This document shows positions 36,640 to 49,019 of a stretch of 64,000 bases of DNA, one piece after another; positions within the stretch are counted from its first letter, which is position 1, and each line of letters begins with the position of its first letter. The stretch spans positions 1,452,001-1,516,000 of the forward strand of contig CM061107.1 in the NCBI GenBank assembly GCA_030770545.1. The letters run 5' to 3'. The notes below the pieces were generated by a model. It saw only the letters and a list, made by a program, of their open reading frames with translations, did no database searches and was not told where the DNA came from. The stretch comes from Macropodus opercularis (taxonomy: Eukaryota > Chordata > Actinopteri > Anabantiformes > Osphronemidae). The position numbers and the translations under genes are program-made.

Positions 36640-36960
36640 CCGATGCGACGTTTTCAGCCTCTTCGTTGACGTGTGCTGCGCCGATGCGTCGCGGTCTGGA
36701 TCCAGATGCAGGCTGCGGCGTCACACTCCGCGGTTTTTTAATCGGCCGAGACCTGGCGACGTCACCAACACTGCTCCGGTTACGACAACGGTGACCTCCG
36801 GGCCGGCGTCAGCAGATCGGTCTTTTCAGGAGTGTTTTCGTTTCTGAGATGAAGGCGGTTTTATAAAGCTGCCTGCAGGACTCCTCCCCCGGTGGAAACG
36901 CTCTGGCCGCAGGGGGCGCTGCGTCCCCGGTCTGAGGGCCCCGAGGTCCCTGAGGCTGAG
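36640..36960 (-). promoter_or_regulatory. timp2: timp2 upstream promoter region with CTCF-type motif
   Basis: A GC-rich, CpG-containing segment directly upstream of the timp2 start codon. It includes GCCGCAGGGGGCGCT at 36906-36920 (plus orientation, 13 of 15 consensus positions with a complete 3' core). No obvious TATA box was seen. Confidence 0.4.
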
Positions 36961-37199
36961 GACTCACAGTGGAGCTGGTCACCTGGTCGGACTCACAAGA
37001 GGACGACACTCAGCAAGTAACAGAACCATCATCACATGTTGCAGCAGCTTATTTCCATTGTTACGCCCGTTGGAAAACCATTAACACCGAAGCTACTAAG
37101 ATTCACGGGGAAGGTGCATCAAAAACCAAAAAGTCTCAACAAAGCTTGAATATTTTGTTATAAAAAACACAACAACACATATTACAAATATTTGCTTGT

Positions 37200-37205
37200 T
37201 TTATT
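37200..37205 (-). terminator. sfxn2: Candidate polyadenylation signal of sfxn2
   Basis: Plus-strand TTTATT gives AATAAA on the minus strand about 500 nt past the sfxn2 stop codon and before the timp2 promoter. Its position fits, but use is inferred. Confidence 0.4.
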
Positions 37206-37708
37206 CCAGCTCATACTCATCCGTGTCCTGACAGAAGAGGGCAGCCTCCTCCACCTCCACTATCAGCGACCGCTTCAGCTTTAACGTTTGCATAGATGCT
37301 AATGTGTTTTTAAAGCTAAATCCAGCAGCGTTGTTCCTCCTGCAACTTTGTGAAAGGCACAGATCTTAACGAGGCTTGGAACAGAAGGAGCATTTTCCAA
37401 CACCGACACAGTGACCAGCCAAAGAAAACAAGTCGACTCGCACCATAGAGGACAATCTAACAGATTCAGGTTAAAGTGGAAAAGTAATGTTCCGTTCCAG
37501 AGGTGAGATCATTTGGTTTCAGGTCCCTCTTTAACTGTAAAGTAACAGAAACACGTCACCTAAATAAACAGAGTGAGATTAATTTAAAAAAAATAGTAAA
37601 ATGAAATCAAAAACACCACGAGTTCCCGTTCATAGGCACCATTTCAGCATGACCGGTGACTAGAAAATGAAGAAATACGTTTCCAGTCTAGTGTCAAACG
37701 GATGCTAA

Positions 37709-39771
37709 TCAGAGGCCTTTGTTGAAGTAGACGCGCTGAACGCTGCCTCCGTACTGAGACGCGATGGAGTCCCTCAGCTCCGGCTCCAGCTTGGACACGG
37801 CCATGGAGCTGTTAGAGAGAGATGCAGAGGAGTTTGTCGGGAGGAAGGAGAAAGACGACAAGAACATCTGTACGATCGGAGTTTAGCGTTGCCATGGAAA
37901 CCTGAACATCTTCACTGTGCGTCAGTGAACCAAACCTTTCTGTTAACATCTGACCGGGCAGTTTAGTTTCTTACCATTGCTGAGGGAACAGGGAGCAGGC
38001 AGCCGGCACCATGAAGATCAAACTGAAAGACAATGTCACATTTTGACTTTCTTGTCACGAAAAGCCTGTGAAATCCACAGTATTACGTCTCTACTTACAA
38101 CGCTCCTGCCATCAGAACTTGAATCGGCCCATGGAGAAAAGTGATTCTCTGTGAAAAGGCAGAACGACACTCGACTCAGGTGGAAACTTCAGCTGCACAA
38201 TTGTAGTGACGGTAAAAGTCTCACCTGCATGAACCTGAGTTTTTCCATCCTCTGCATCATGATGGGCAAAATAACTGAGAGGAGGAAACAGAGGAGTTAA
38301 CAGAGGAGAACAGGTAAAACCTCGCATCACAGTGGACGTCCTCGCTTACTCATTCCTGGTGCAGCCATCGTGATGCGAGAGACGACCACCTGCGTGATGC
38401 CTTTCACGGCTGCCTTCTACAGAGATGAAAGAGGATCAGCTCATGTGCTGTAAAGGAAAACGTACGACCTGATGTGTGAGCAGGCTGCTGACCCTAGAGT
38501 GGCCCAGTTTGTTGCCATCTTCATCTGTGACAGCGATGCCGTTCAAAATTTCCCTGAGATAGAGGGAAGAGAAGAAATGTGTAAAACCCTGGGTCTCACC
38601 CTTTACCACCTCACAGATAGGCAGCGTGGTTTAATTTAACATTTATTTCTTAACTAAAATAAGATCTGCTCAACACATTTGGGGAATTCAAAGGGGAGCA
38701 GAGCAGGACTCACTGCTGCCTCATCATGGGAATGTTAACGCAGTTGGCTGCTGCCACAGCTGCGAATGGGACCCAGCGAGCCACGAGAGGAGGCGCCTTC
38801 TGCAGGAAGAGGCAGAAACAACGATCAGCATCCAAGGCTCTGACCAGTAAACCGATGCCTGACGTTAAGTACAGGTAGAATGAAACCCGGACTCTGTCGC
38901 CGCTCTGCCTCCGGTGACGCATTAAACCTAAACAAACCCTAGAAAAAGACCTCGGGTTTGTACCTTTGTGTAGAGGTTGAGTCCGACCGCAGTCGCCAAC
39001 GCTGTACCCGTTGCTGTAACGTAGGCTACGCCAATCTGCCTGAGAGACACAACAGCTGGTCGACATGACGTTGGTGGACCTGAGCGTCACTAACTCCTGC
39101 TACAGTCGCACTGATAGCTTTCAGAATAAATGATTTAGGAGCGTAGAGGCTGCTGTAACGTGTGTGTCACGGCTCTTACTTTGGCGTGATCGGGGAGGCG
39201 GCGTTGCGGTTCGTGTAGTTGACCAGCGCGTTGAAGGACTGGTTCACCCACTGCCAGAACACCACAGCAGGAACGGTCCTGGAAACAGACGGCGATGAAA
39301 CCTCGCAAGCTTCCGCTGCGACACTGCGCGACGAGGCAAAATGCAGCTGGTGGCTACCTGTAGAACTGCAGCATGAAGCCGGTGATGGCCATGCCCCCGG
39401 GGACTTGGAAGGACATGCGGCCGATGAGGTTCATACGGTCTCCGGTGTCCGGGTGAAAGGCCGAGTCGTACAGCTTCTTAGCATAGTAGAGCTGCTGCTC
39501 TGTGGTGCCGGGAGGGATGGATCCTGCCCTACGGAGCATCAGGGAAACAGAAATGTAAAGCACAAATACAGCTGTGTTCGAATTAACTTTGTATTGGCTG
39601 TGTTATACTTTCTTACCTACAGCTTTCTACCAAAGCTTTGGCCTCATCCAAGCGGGAGTCGGGTAAGAGCGCAGTTCGACAGTCAGTGATGTTGAAGAAG
39701 TGTTTGAGTCGGCCCATGAAAGCAGTCTGATCCCATCGCGGCGCATCGATGTCGAATGAGCTCAAAGCCAT
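37709..39771 (-). CDS. sfxn2: Sideroflexin-2, mitochondrial amino-acid (serine) transporter family
   Basis: Sideroflexins are multi-pass inner mitochondrial membrane carriers; SFXN1-3 transport serine for one-carbon metabolism, and SFXN2 is also linked to iron and haem homeostasis. Eleven minus-strand coding exons: 39771-39617, 39528-39358, 39278-39180, 39039-38964, 38799-38714, 38553-38493, 38416-38350, 38274-38225, 38148-38099, 38022-37975, 37808-37709. Phases agree and give 320 residues, against 322 in human. Family hallmarks are the N-terminal FDIDAPRWDQ, the AFHPDTGDRMNLIGRMSF block, NYTNRNAASP, WVPFAAVAAANCVNIPMMRQ, GHSRKAAVKGITQVVVSR, ITMAAPGM and the terminal VYFNKGL. Introns are very short, so the gene spans only 2 kb. 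SFXN2 is chosen over paralogues from the overall match and from its place beside arl3, as in mammals. Confidence 0.95.
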
Positions 39772-39789
39772 TTTGCAGCTTTAAAACCA

Positions 39790-41461
39790 ACCGCAGCTAT
39801 ATTACGCGTCAGCCTCCTCCAAATCTGGATGTTGAAAAAACGTTCTATAAATACTGAGCTCATCCAAGCACGAGAGCAGCCTGATGCAGCATTAAGATAT
39901 TTAGCTCAGTAGGTCGCAGAGCTACATGTTATTTCAGCTTTAAACTCACATGTGCATTGGTTTTACACAGACCAGTGTTAATCAGTAACTATTTTCACAA
40001 TTAAGCCAAATTTTAACAGCTTGTGTGTAATTTGAGCATCGTAGAGCTGCTGTTTCATGCGTTAGCTACGATCCAGCCCCAACAAAAGCTGGTGAAGCTG
40101 CTGTTTGCCCACAGGTGCCATTGGGTTCAAACCCAGAACAAACACAACCTCCTGTTCCTGCCTAAAAACTCCCAAGCGTCCACTGCGAATCATTGACCGC
40201 CTCCTGGCAAATGGTTCCACAGGTTGTCGTTTGGGGTTTGTGCAGCGGCAGCACTTTGTTTCTCGTTGCGCATCTGAAGCTGCTGGGGATGCAGACGTCC
40301 CAGCAGCTTCACGGTTCACCAACCCCTGCGTCGAGGCGCTGTGATCAGCTCATCCCGGCTGAAAGCGGATCGAGCCAAGAGTGACTCAAATCCTGTGGGA
40401 TTTGATTCTGGACAACATCTTAGTAAATGTGTGTGTTTTGAGGGATGTGTTCTATGAAGAAATAGTTAAGAACAGTCCATATAAAACTAAAATAACACCT
40501 GGGCAACATCTCACACAGTAGCTGAAAGCTGGAAAAACAAGCCGCCGATGTGTGAATGTGTACGAGGTGAATGACGACCACGTTTAACGAGGACGTAAAC
40601 GGGTAAACTGAACAGCAGCTGGACAAACTGGATCAGCAGCCCAGCGCGGAACCGGCGCCTGAAAACCGAACCGCAGCAACCGGAACTTTAAAGCGAACAG
40701 TTCTGCTCACACGGACGGGCTGAAGGCGTCGAGCTGGGCCACGTCCGCCACAGCTGATGCAACAGTCAGCAGGGACCCGGCGGACTGATGCAGCACCGGA
40801 AACGACCCGGAACCGAACCCACAGTCTACCGACAGACGCACCACACGTACCTGAACGAGCCGGGGCCAGCACCGGACAACCCCACCTGTCAGGTGAATCT
40901 AACGTGCTCGAGGGGCGAGAAGTGTGCACGTGGCACAGCGTCCTCCAATCGCGCGCTCCGACAGGTCCAACCGGAGACTACCGGACACGTGGTTACGTTT
41001 ACTTCCTGAAATAAAAACGGAACGCTTGTGAATTTAGTTTACTGCTATTGTTAACTGTTACGTTGTTCTGCGACTGGAACACGAGTTAAACGCCCGCGCA
41101 GTAAGTTATTGGACACAAACCACACACATGTGCGCAAACACACAAAAAGCACGTGGAGCTATGTTGGTGTTAGTTAAGTGTTGCTTTGATCGATAGCGTC
41201 CTCCATACTTAGGGCTGAAGAAGCGTTCGTGTCATCAAAAAACCGAAAGCAAAATGTGCTTATACTGGTAACAAACTTACACAACGAAGCTTGTTGACGT
41301 GTGTCATCTGTGATGGAACAACGCGTGAATATTTGTTTACTATTTACGTTTACAGACTGTCCTTGAAAGCAGCATGATCTCGAGCGTTTTGCGTAACTGT
41401 GCGTCTGACGTCACCCCCCTTAGTAACCCTCGGCGGCGTCTCCAGGAGAGAAGGCAACAAG
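39790..41461. promoter_or_regulatory. Divergent intergenic region of sfxn2 and arl3
   Basis: About 1.7 kb separates the start codons of minus-strand sfxn2 and plus-strand arl3. A CpG-rich block lies at about 40640-40990. No supported coding exon was found in it. The head-to-head arrangement is the same in mammals, so shared regulation is possible. Confidence 0.45.
41406..41413. promoter_or_regulatory. arl3: Palindromic CRE (TGACGTCA) upstream of arl3
   Basis: A full CREB/ATF palindrome lies 49 bp upstream of the arl3 start codon, within the likely core promoter or 5' UTR. Other TGACGTCA copies in the window (14599, 32496, 44854) are not promoter-proximal. Confidence 0.5.
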
Positions 41462-43157
41462 ATGGTGAGTTGAATTTATCCTAATAACGAGCAATCGCCG
41501 TAAATATATATATAAATAGAAACTCACTAAATGGCCGTAGTAACATTTTCCCCATAGCTGATATGTATCGATGTCCACAACTCGCTGGACAACAAGCACT
41601 GAACTGCAGAAGCTGCCTTGTTGCTTGGTTCAGTTATCAGGGGAGATTAGCTTAGCACGATAGCTATGTTTAGCCCACGTCTGCGCCCAGCGATCAGATA
41701 TTACACAAGGCTCAAGAAAAACCACTTACGATCACGTGACCGTCCACTTACTCGATTCGCCGTTGCCCCATGTGATGGTACCGTTAGCAAATAGCGTGGA
41801 CATCATAACAGCCCGAGTGTGGAGTGGAAATACAGCGTCACGGCCTGTAAGTGAGCGTCCGGGTGGATGAAGGTTCGCGGGGACGCTCTGCACACTGCTG
41901 CGGTCCCCTGTCAGAGGAACGTCCCCCATTGTTAAGTCTTTCTTATTGTGTCCGTGCTGCAGGGATTGCTGTCCATCCTGCGTAAGCTAAAGAGCACACC
42001 AGACCAGGAGGTTCGGATACTGCTGCTGGGCCTGGACAACGGCGGGAAGACCACCCTGCTCAAACAGCTGGCATCTGAGGACATCAGCCACATAACCCCC
42101 ACACAGGTACAGAACAGGCTGGTACACACGCTTTATGAGGGTACATCCCGATTCCTGTTCTGTGGATCCAGAGGCTCGGTGTAATGTGTGTGTGGCCGCC
42201 TGGTGCTGGGATGCGATCTGTCTGTGTGTGGTCTTTACCATTTGTTGCAGAACCCTTCGCATTTCGGGTTTCTGAAGACGCGGCGGCATCATGTTCAGGC
42301 TTGTTCTCATGTTGCTGAATACATTTGGAACTGATCCTTGCGTTCTCTCCAGGGATTCAACATTAAGAGTGTCCAATCTCAGGGTTTTAAGCTGAATGTT
42401 TGGGACATTGGAGGCCAGAGGAAGATAAGGCCATACTGGAGGAACTACTTCGAAAACACGGACGTACTCGTCAGTAAAACCTGATTTACAATAACGCTTT
42501 GTTTTTATTAAACATTCACATGACGTGATTGATGTATCTGCTAAATCGTCACTGTATTTCAGATTTACGTCATTGACAGTGCTGACAGGAAGAGGTTTGA
42601 AGAAACAGGACAGGTATGTGTCAGTGATTCACAATGAAATCTCAGGAATTGGTCTCTGATTGCTGATCAGTAATTAAGGTGGATGGACAGTTGAACTGTT
42701 TACAAACTCAGATCACGTCCTTTCACTTAAAGCGTGACTCTTCCTGTTCCTATGGCTTAAGTACAAATTATGCAGCACTGCACTTTCTCCTGTTTTGTTT
42801 TGATCCAAAACCAAAAGGTGTGTGTGCGCGTTTGTTGCAGGAGCTGGCTGAGTTGTTGGACGAAGAGAAGCTGAGCGGAGTTCCTGTGCTGATCTTTGCA
42901 AACAAGCAGGACCTGCTGACGGCCGCCCCTGCTTCCGAGATTGCCGAGGGTCTCAATCTGCACACCATTCGAGATCGCATGTGGCAGATCCAGTCCTGCT
43001 CTGCCATCACCGGCGAAGGCATTCAGGTGAGTTGAGTGTTTTCACTCGTGATGTTATGTTTCTTTATTTTCTCATTCTCACTGTGCTGTGTGTCTTAAAT
43101 CCACTTCAGGAGGGCATGAATTGGGTCTGCAAGAGCGTCAACTCCAAGAAAAAGTAG
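41462..43157 (+). CDS. arl3: ADP-ribosylation factor-like protein 3
   Basis: ARL3 is a small GTPase that releases lipidated cargo from UNC119 and PDE6D carriers in cilia and photoreceptors; RP2 is its GAP and ARL13B its GEF. Coding exons: 41462-41464 (the ATG only), 41963-42106, 42353-42469, 42563-42613, 42841-43026, 43110-43157. All are in phase and give 182 residues, the same as human. Nucleotide-binding motifs: P-loop GLDNGGKTT (exon 2), switch II WDIGGQRKIRPYWRNYF (exon 3), FANKQD and CSAITGEG (exon 5). The N-terminal amphipathic helix MGLLSILRKLKS is characteristic of ARL3. One P-loop residue is Gly where human has Ala (GLDNAGKTT). The ATG is assigned to 41462 because the second exon lacks its own homologous Met and ATG|GTGAGT is a strong donor. 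Confidence 0.96.
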
Positions 43158-43682
43158 CTTCTTCTCAGTTCCACTTCTCAGAAGGAGCACACACACTGAG
43201 AACACATTGCACCCTCCTGAGCCTTAGTATGATGGGATATACCTGTGAATGTAAACACTACTAATCCAACATGGACTGTTTACCCCCCTACGTATCTGTA
43301 TCGCTGATGTTTACTAATCCTCAAACATCTACAGAGACGAGGGGAGAAGGTAATTGACACCAACCTTCTCCACATCTCGCTTGCCAGTCTCTGCTACCAG
43401 CCACCAGCATTAACCTGCTTTTTTTTCCAGCCCAACCTAGAACACCAACCCATCCCTATCAGCTTCATTTCCTCCTCCACCTCATTCCAGCAGACACGTG
43501 TTCTTTATCATTCCACTATGGCTGTAAGCGCTTCTATGGCTCGGTTTGACGTGAGGCATATTTTTGTATTAGTTTTATTTATGGTGGAGTAGAGTGTTGA
43601 GTGCTTTTACAACCATGAGTGTGGTGAATCTGATTGAGTCTGCTTTCCCCCACTCAACATGACTGTACATGTTAATATGTAT

Positions 43683-43688
43683 AATAAA
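43683..43688 (+). terminator. arl3: Polyadenylation signal AATAAA of arl3
   Basis: Canonical AATAAA about 525 nt after the arl3 stop. A second AATAAA near 43965 could be an alternative. Use is inferred. Confidence 0.5.
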
Positions 43689-44500
43689 TGAAGTGGTTAT
43701 AAGGAACTACACTTTTGGATCAACTGTAAATAGCTCGGCCCTGTGATCATATGTTACGTCATGCAGCTATTATAGAGGGTACGTTAACCTGCTGTAGTCT
43801 ATAATGTTTGTATCTAATGTCCAGGCAGATTTTTAACAGAGATGTGAACTGTAGGTCCTGATGCATTTCTATGTGCTCTCTGGATTAGCGAGAGAATTCA
43901 CTCTTTAGGTTTTTCCTTTTGTATTGTTGTATGTAATGTGTTCAGAGCAGAAGGTTCTGTATACCAATAAAAACAAAGGAAAACTCTTCAGAACTCTCGC
44001 TCCTCTTATTGCTGCATTCACGTGCCTGGGTTCCCTCCCTCCGCTGCTTGAGGACGTTTCTTGGTTCATGTCAGCAGTTTCTGGCGGCCACACAGCAGGT
44101 GGAGTCAGCTGTTCATGACAGAAGCCCAACAGCTGATGGGGAGTGAATTCAGTTGAAGGCCACATTAGAGTGAGTCAAGTATTTTGTAAATGCGCACAAA
44201 TCCTGGTAACTGGCAATTCATTGATTCATTTTGCTTTAGTAGGAATTTTTTAAGGTGATTGTGAGAGCTGAATATTTAAACTATAGCTGTGCATAAAACA
44301 TAGTACAGTCTGGCAAACACTGAGTCACTAAGTTGTTGTTTTTTTAGTAATATAAAGCTATGAATTCAAGGATGATGTCTTGTGGGTGTCGGCAGTAGAA
44401 ACAGAAATGAGGCCTAGATAAGGAACCCAAAGCAGAGACGCTGCAGATTTATCACTGATCTAACCCAAAACACACCCAGCTCACAGGCAGTGGGGACGGG

Positions 44501-44540
44501 GACATGAGGGGACATGAGGGGACATGAGGGGACATGAGGG
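44501..44540. repeat. Short tandem repeat, 10-bp unit x4
   Basis: Four perfect head-to-tail copies of GACATGAGGG, preceded by a degenerate copy. It lies in the arl3-trim8 intergenic region. Confidence 0.9.
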
Positions 44541-44882
44541 GACCATCAGGGCTGCGCTGGGTGTGGTTCTTCGGACCTCGGGGCCTGCGAACGGCTTCCT
44601 CTCCTCCTCCTCTCACAAAGATCCTCATTGTCCAGTCGTCCTCTCATCTCACCCAGACGGAATGTTCTCCCATTGTTCCTCGGTTCTGGCTCCAAACTCT
44701 GCCAGATTAATTCTGACACAGCGCCGTGGAAAATGCGATGGACGCTGGACGACACATTTGGAGACAGGGAGCCATTTAAATGAAGAGTGGGACTTTTGGC
44801 TGGGACTGTCACGCTAATTTAGCAGCAGCTGGAAAGTTTAGCACAAAGTGAGGTGACGTCAATGTCACTGGCCAGCGGCAAC

Positions 44883-44897
44883 AGCGCCCCCTGTGGC
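44883..44897 (-). promoter_or_regulatory. CTCF-type core motif (minus orientation)
   Basis: The reverse complement GCCACAGGGGGCGCT matches 12 of 15 consensus positions, with all 11 positions of the YAGRKGGCRSY core matched. It is located between the 3' ends of arl3 and trim8. Confidence 0.4.
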
Positions 44898-47800
44898 CAA
44901 ACACAGCCTGGAACACTGAGCCTACGCGAAGACAATAAATCACAAGAAAACCCAGCGATGATATAATTAATCAGAAGAAGGACGCATCTGCTGTGACTGT
45001 GTTGAATTACACCTCACCTCACCAAAATTCTGTCTACGTATGCACAGTATCATAATTTTTTCTTATTAATAATATATTCTTTTTATTAACTCATAATTTA
45101 ATTTCACTTTGTGGTGCTTTCATACAACAAAAGAAAGCCAGGAGGCATAAATTTACCAGCGACACGCTTCAGGAAAACATTATGAGAAAGTAAACGCTGG
45201 ACGAGGATCTAGTAATAAAAGTCTTCAGTACAGTAGCTTCTGCTGTTATGGCTTGAAAAAAGCAGGTCCAGAACAGCTATGTCCTTGAGTAACTCGGATT
45301 TACTGCGACAGTGACTTTATTATTTTGTCCAAATAGAGAGACAAGTAAATCAGATGGAGGCATCAGTTTGTGAAATGGTCTTTCATTTACTTATCTCTCA
45401 TTTTTGTCATGTACCTGTGCACTGTACACGCTGATTAGAAACCTGAACTCATGCTGGGAATTCCGCCTTCTCTAATCCTGTCTGGTAACCAGAATTCACC
45501 TCTTCATGACATCAGCTTACGTAAGAAAGACGCCTGTAACCAGGCAACTTAGGTCGATGCATTATGATGAAATAGATGATTAAATGTGAGGGGGGGTGTA
45601 ACAGGATGAGGACAAAGGCAGAATGACTTACACCCTGTACTGTCCCTAAACACATCATGTCAAAGCTTCTGCTAAGAGGCAAGTCACACTTTCGCTACTG
45701 GTTTCTCATAAACAATGTGTCTCTTACCTCCTAGAACTGACAAACACCATCACACCAACCAAAACTATAGAACTAATCAACTATTTAGCTGAGTGTTGTT
45801 CTGTTTAAAGTTTAATCTGCTGGTTGAAACTTAAATGTAATGAGTTTGTGAACAGTGCACAGGAGCTTTTCCCCAGAGTGTGGGTGGGTATTTTAAAGGC
45901 GCAAACACAGCTCTGTGTCAGAGATACATATCCAACACGTAGGCAACCAGATCACTGCCTTTCTCTCTCCGCTCATGGATGAGACAGCTGTTCAGCAGCT
46001 GTGTGCGCAAGTGTGAGAGAATGTGTGTGTCGGGAGCGTTCGTTAGCGTGTCAGAAGAGCAGCACTGTAATTTGCGCCTCACCTCCGACCCCACCTCAGC
46101 TTCTCTGCTGAGGTTTGCTGACGCCAGGAAAAAAGGCAGCACATCGAATCTATGCGTTAGTGGGCGAAGAGGTAGGAGAAAGACGAGGGTGGAGCCACTG
46201 AAAAGTTGGGTTTTTACGTGTACACGAACCGCTGGTGTCATGAGAGGGCGTTCGGAAACAAACAATATGACTGACAAGGGTTAAATGTGACAGGATCACC
46301 ACCAGCAAAGCGAAGCCTCCATTTTAATACCACAAATACTAGTAATTTAGTTCATGCCGTGTACTGGGACCAATTTGTGACGCCAGGATCACACTTTCCT
46401 CAGGGAAAAACAGAGAGTTAACAAATATCTAAAACTACATGCTCCAAATATGTTTTGTTTGCTCCTCATCACTTCTGTCGTAAACGCTGAGCATCAAGAG
46501 GTGGAAAATGTCAGCGAATCCATTAAGGTTTCTATCTCCTCCACTAGTTTTTCTAATTGTTTCATGTTCATGCACTCAAACACAATACACAAGAGGCTCA
46601 TCCCTGGACTGTGGATGGGATTTAGGCTAAAGTGCTGGGTAGGGAGAAGCTTAATCAGGCCGAGGTGAACACGCCGTCTACTCGTCTCAGGACTCGCTCT
46701 CTACATCCTGTTCTCTCTCTGCAGGCCTCCACCCACACACACTTCACGAACCCGATGGACTCAAAGACAGTTAAAGTTTTGTTTAAGTGTGTTTTTCCTC
46801 TATTAATGTGCCTCTTAGGTTAAATAAAACCACCAGCAGATGAACTGTCAAACTGAGAAAAAGGCAGCCAGGCACATTATTTGCACATTTATGAGGGGAG
46901 GCACAGATTGTGTGATGGGCACAAGTGGGAGGATGTAGATGTTTTTACAGTCATATGAAAACTAAGCAAATGACTGTGTCGTAATGGAGAAACAAACCGA
47001 GACTGTCTTTTTGAAAAGAGTCAGATAAATGAAACAAAGCTGTCTGACGCTGGCATTGAAAACGAGCCCATTAACCATTTTCACCTTCATCGCCGGAGCT
47101 CAACGTTCAGGGAGACTTTCCTTGTAGCGTCAAACTCCAACAGTGAAAATTAGCACAGAGGGACTTTGGCATCATGGTTTGTTTGGTTTCCACGTTGACA
47201 CGAGTTTTTATAAGTTGGAAACTCACGAAACAACAAGTCTGACGTAGCTACAGCAAATGAAACGGCCCCATACCGAGTCTGGATAAAACACCATCAGGGG
47301 TTTATGACCAGCTGTAAATAATAACGTCCCAATTTCCAAAATCAAGCGGTGCAGTGGTTCTTCAAGCTGAGCAGAGCCTCATTTATTAAAAGCTGACCTT
47401 CACATCCACAGAGAATCGATGTAGAAGAGGAAGTGCATGTGACGAGCAGCCAGCGATGCGAAAGCACCGGTACGATAACGCTCTGATGCCGTCAGCTTCC
47501 TGTAAGATCGCCGTGACTCATACCTGAAGGCTGGGCTGAGCACAGCGCAGCCGGAAGAGCGAGGGTGGACGGACACATTTGGGTTCTCATGCTTCCCGAG
47601 TCCCAGAAGTCACATCTTAACCTTTTACACCAACGTGAGAAAATACACTTTGCACAGACTGAGGTGACAGTAGACTGGTTTAAATTTGTTCGTTTATTTG
47701 GAACCCTCCTCCAAATCACGTCTGTAATTTTTCCATTTCACAAAATATTTACAAAAAAAGATAACGTGTTTTTTTTTCCTGCCTTTACGTCAACTGCTCA

Positions 47801-48688
47801 TTTTTAGAGTTTTGAATCATTGCTTACAACTTGCAGTCCAGTCTGTCTTTTAGAAAAGGTTAATGAAAAAAGTCTTCCCACTCGACTTTTCTTTCATACA
47901 CTCATTTTAAAACTGCGCCGTTTCCCCCCAACCACCGTTCTTCTTTTCGAGTGCTTAAAAAAACCTCTTCTCCATGTGCTTTCAGCTGCAAACAGGAAGC
48001 CAAGAGCTCATGTGCTTTATTGAGAGGAAGTGACATCGTTGCCCTGCAGGAAGTACAATCCCAGCATCATCAGATCCTCCAGATGCTTGACTAGTTTGGT
48101 TCATCTTTTCCTCTCCAATATAAGAGTCTGAATGGACAAGAACGAAACCTACAGATGTACCAAATAACACAAAGTCATAATAATTACTAAATGGAAACAG
48201 TCTTTTTCAGGTGAACCTTTCCTGTCCTAAGAAAAAGCCTGGTAGCAGGAAGGGAGCTCCAGGAATAGCTATCAGATCCCCAAACCTCAAGAGGACGAAG
48301 CTCTAGCGTCCCTCTGCGGGGGCAGGCAAAAAGGCGTCCACAAGTGCATTGTGGGTGTTCCATGGAAGAGCATTTTGTGTTCAAGCCATACAATCCATCC
48401 CTGAACTCAGCAAAGAAAGGAAGAAGTGCCATGATGATAAAAATCAGGAGACACAAAGAGACCACAGCCTCTTTTTTTTTTTTTTTTAGAACTATCAAAC
48501 AAAGTCAGTCGGGCAGAGAAACATATGACGCTAGTGCCAAAAGCATTTAACCTCAGTACAAGTGGAGGGCGACTATGTGAGGAAAACATGAGGAGCTGAA
48601 GTGGAGAGCTCAACACTGAGTGGTATTATCCGCTTTCGCTCCAGCCTCAGAGAAGCCGTGAAGAAGCAGGAGATTTTCCTAATAAAAG

Positions 48689-48694
48689 TTTATT
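48689..48694 (-). terminator. trim8: Candidate polyadenylation signal of trim8
   Basis: TTTATT on plus is AATAAA on minus, about 325 nt past the trim8 stop codon. Another candidate lies near 47695. Use is inferred. Confidence 0.4.
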
Positions 48695-49019
48695 TTCTAT
48701 CAATGCATCTCCTGTTCGAGTAGTAAAGATGCATCTCACGCCCCGTTTAGGCCTCTGGTTTCTCGTTCATGTGTAAAACGGGGAGCTGACTCGTGTCTGT
48801 TTAAGCATTACGTACGATACACTACGTGAAACAATAATCAACATAAAAACATTAAAAAATAAAAGCTCAAGGAGATCAACCCTGCCCCCGAATCTGTTTG
48901 TGGATATTAACACTTATTTTAATGTGTCTGCGTTACGGTTTACCAGTTAATGAGTCGTAAGCATGTGCTATTTTGGTACCTGTGTCTATATGTGAGTGGA
49001 TGTTTGTGTGTCTGCTCTG

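Larger units (their letters stand above)
43720..48680. other. Gene-poor interval between convergent arl3 and trim8
   Basis: About 5 kb with no supported gene. It holds a small 10-bp tandem repeat at 44501-44540, a CTCF-type core on the minus strand at 44883-44897, and a 16-T homopolymer at 48472-48487. Open frames of 60-119 codons here show no recognisable similarity or splice context. Confidence 0.5.

Noticed and set aside
44140..44160. miR-146-like sequence, sought because human MIR146B lies in the 10q24 region
   Set aside because: Only a short partial match (GAATTCAGTT) and no hairpin arm was found.
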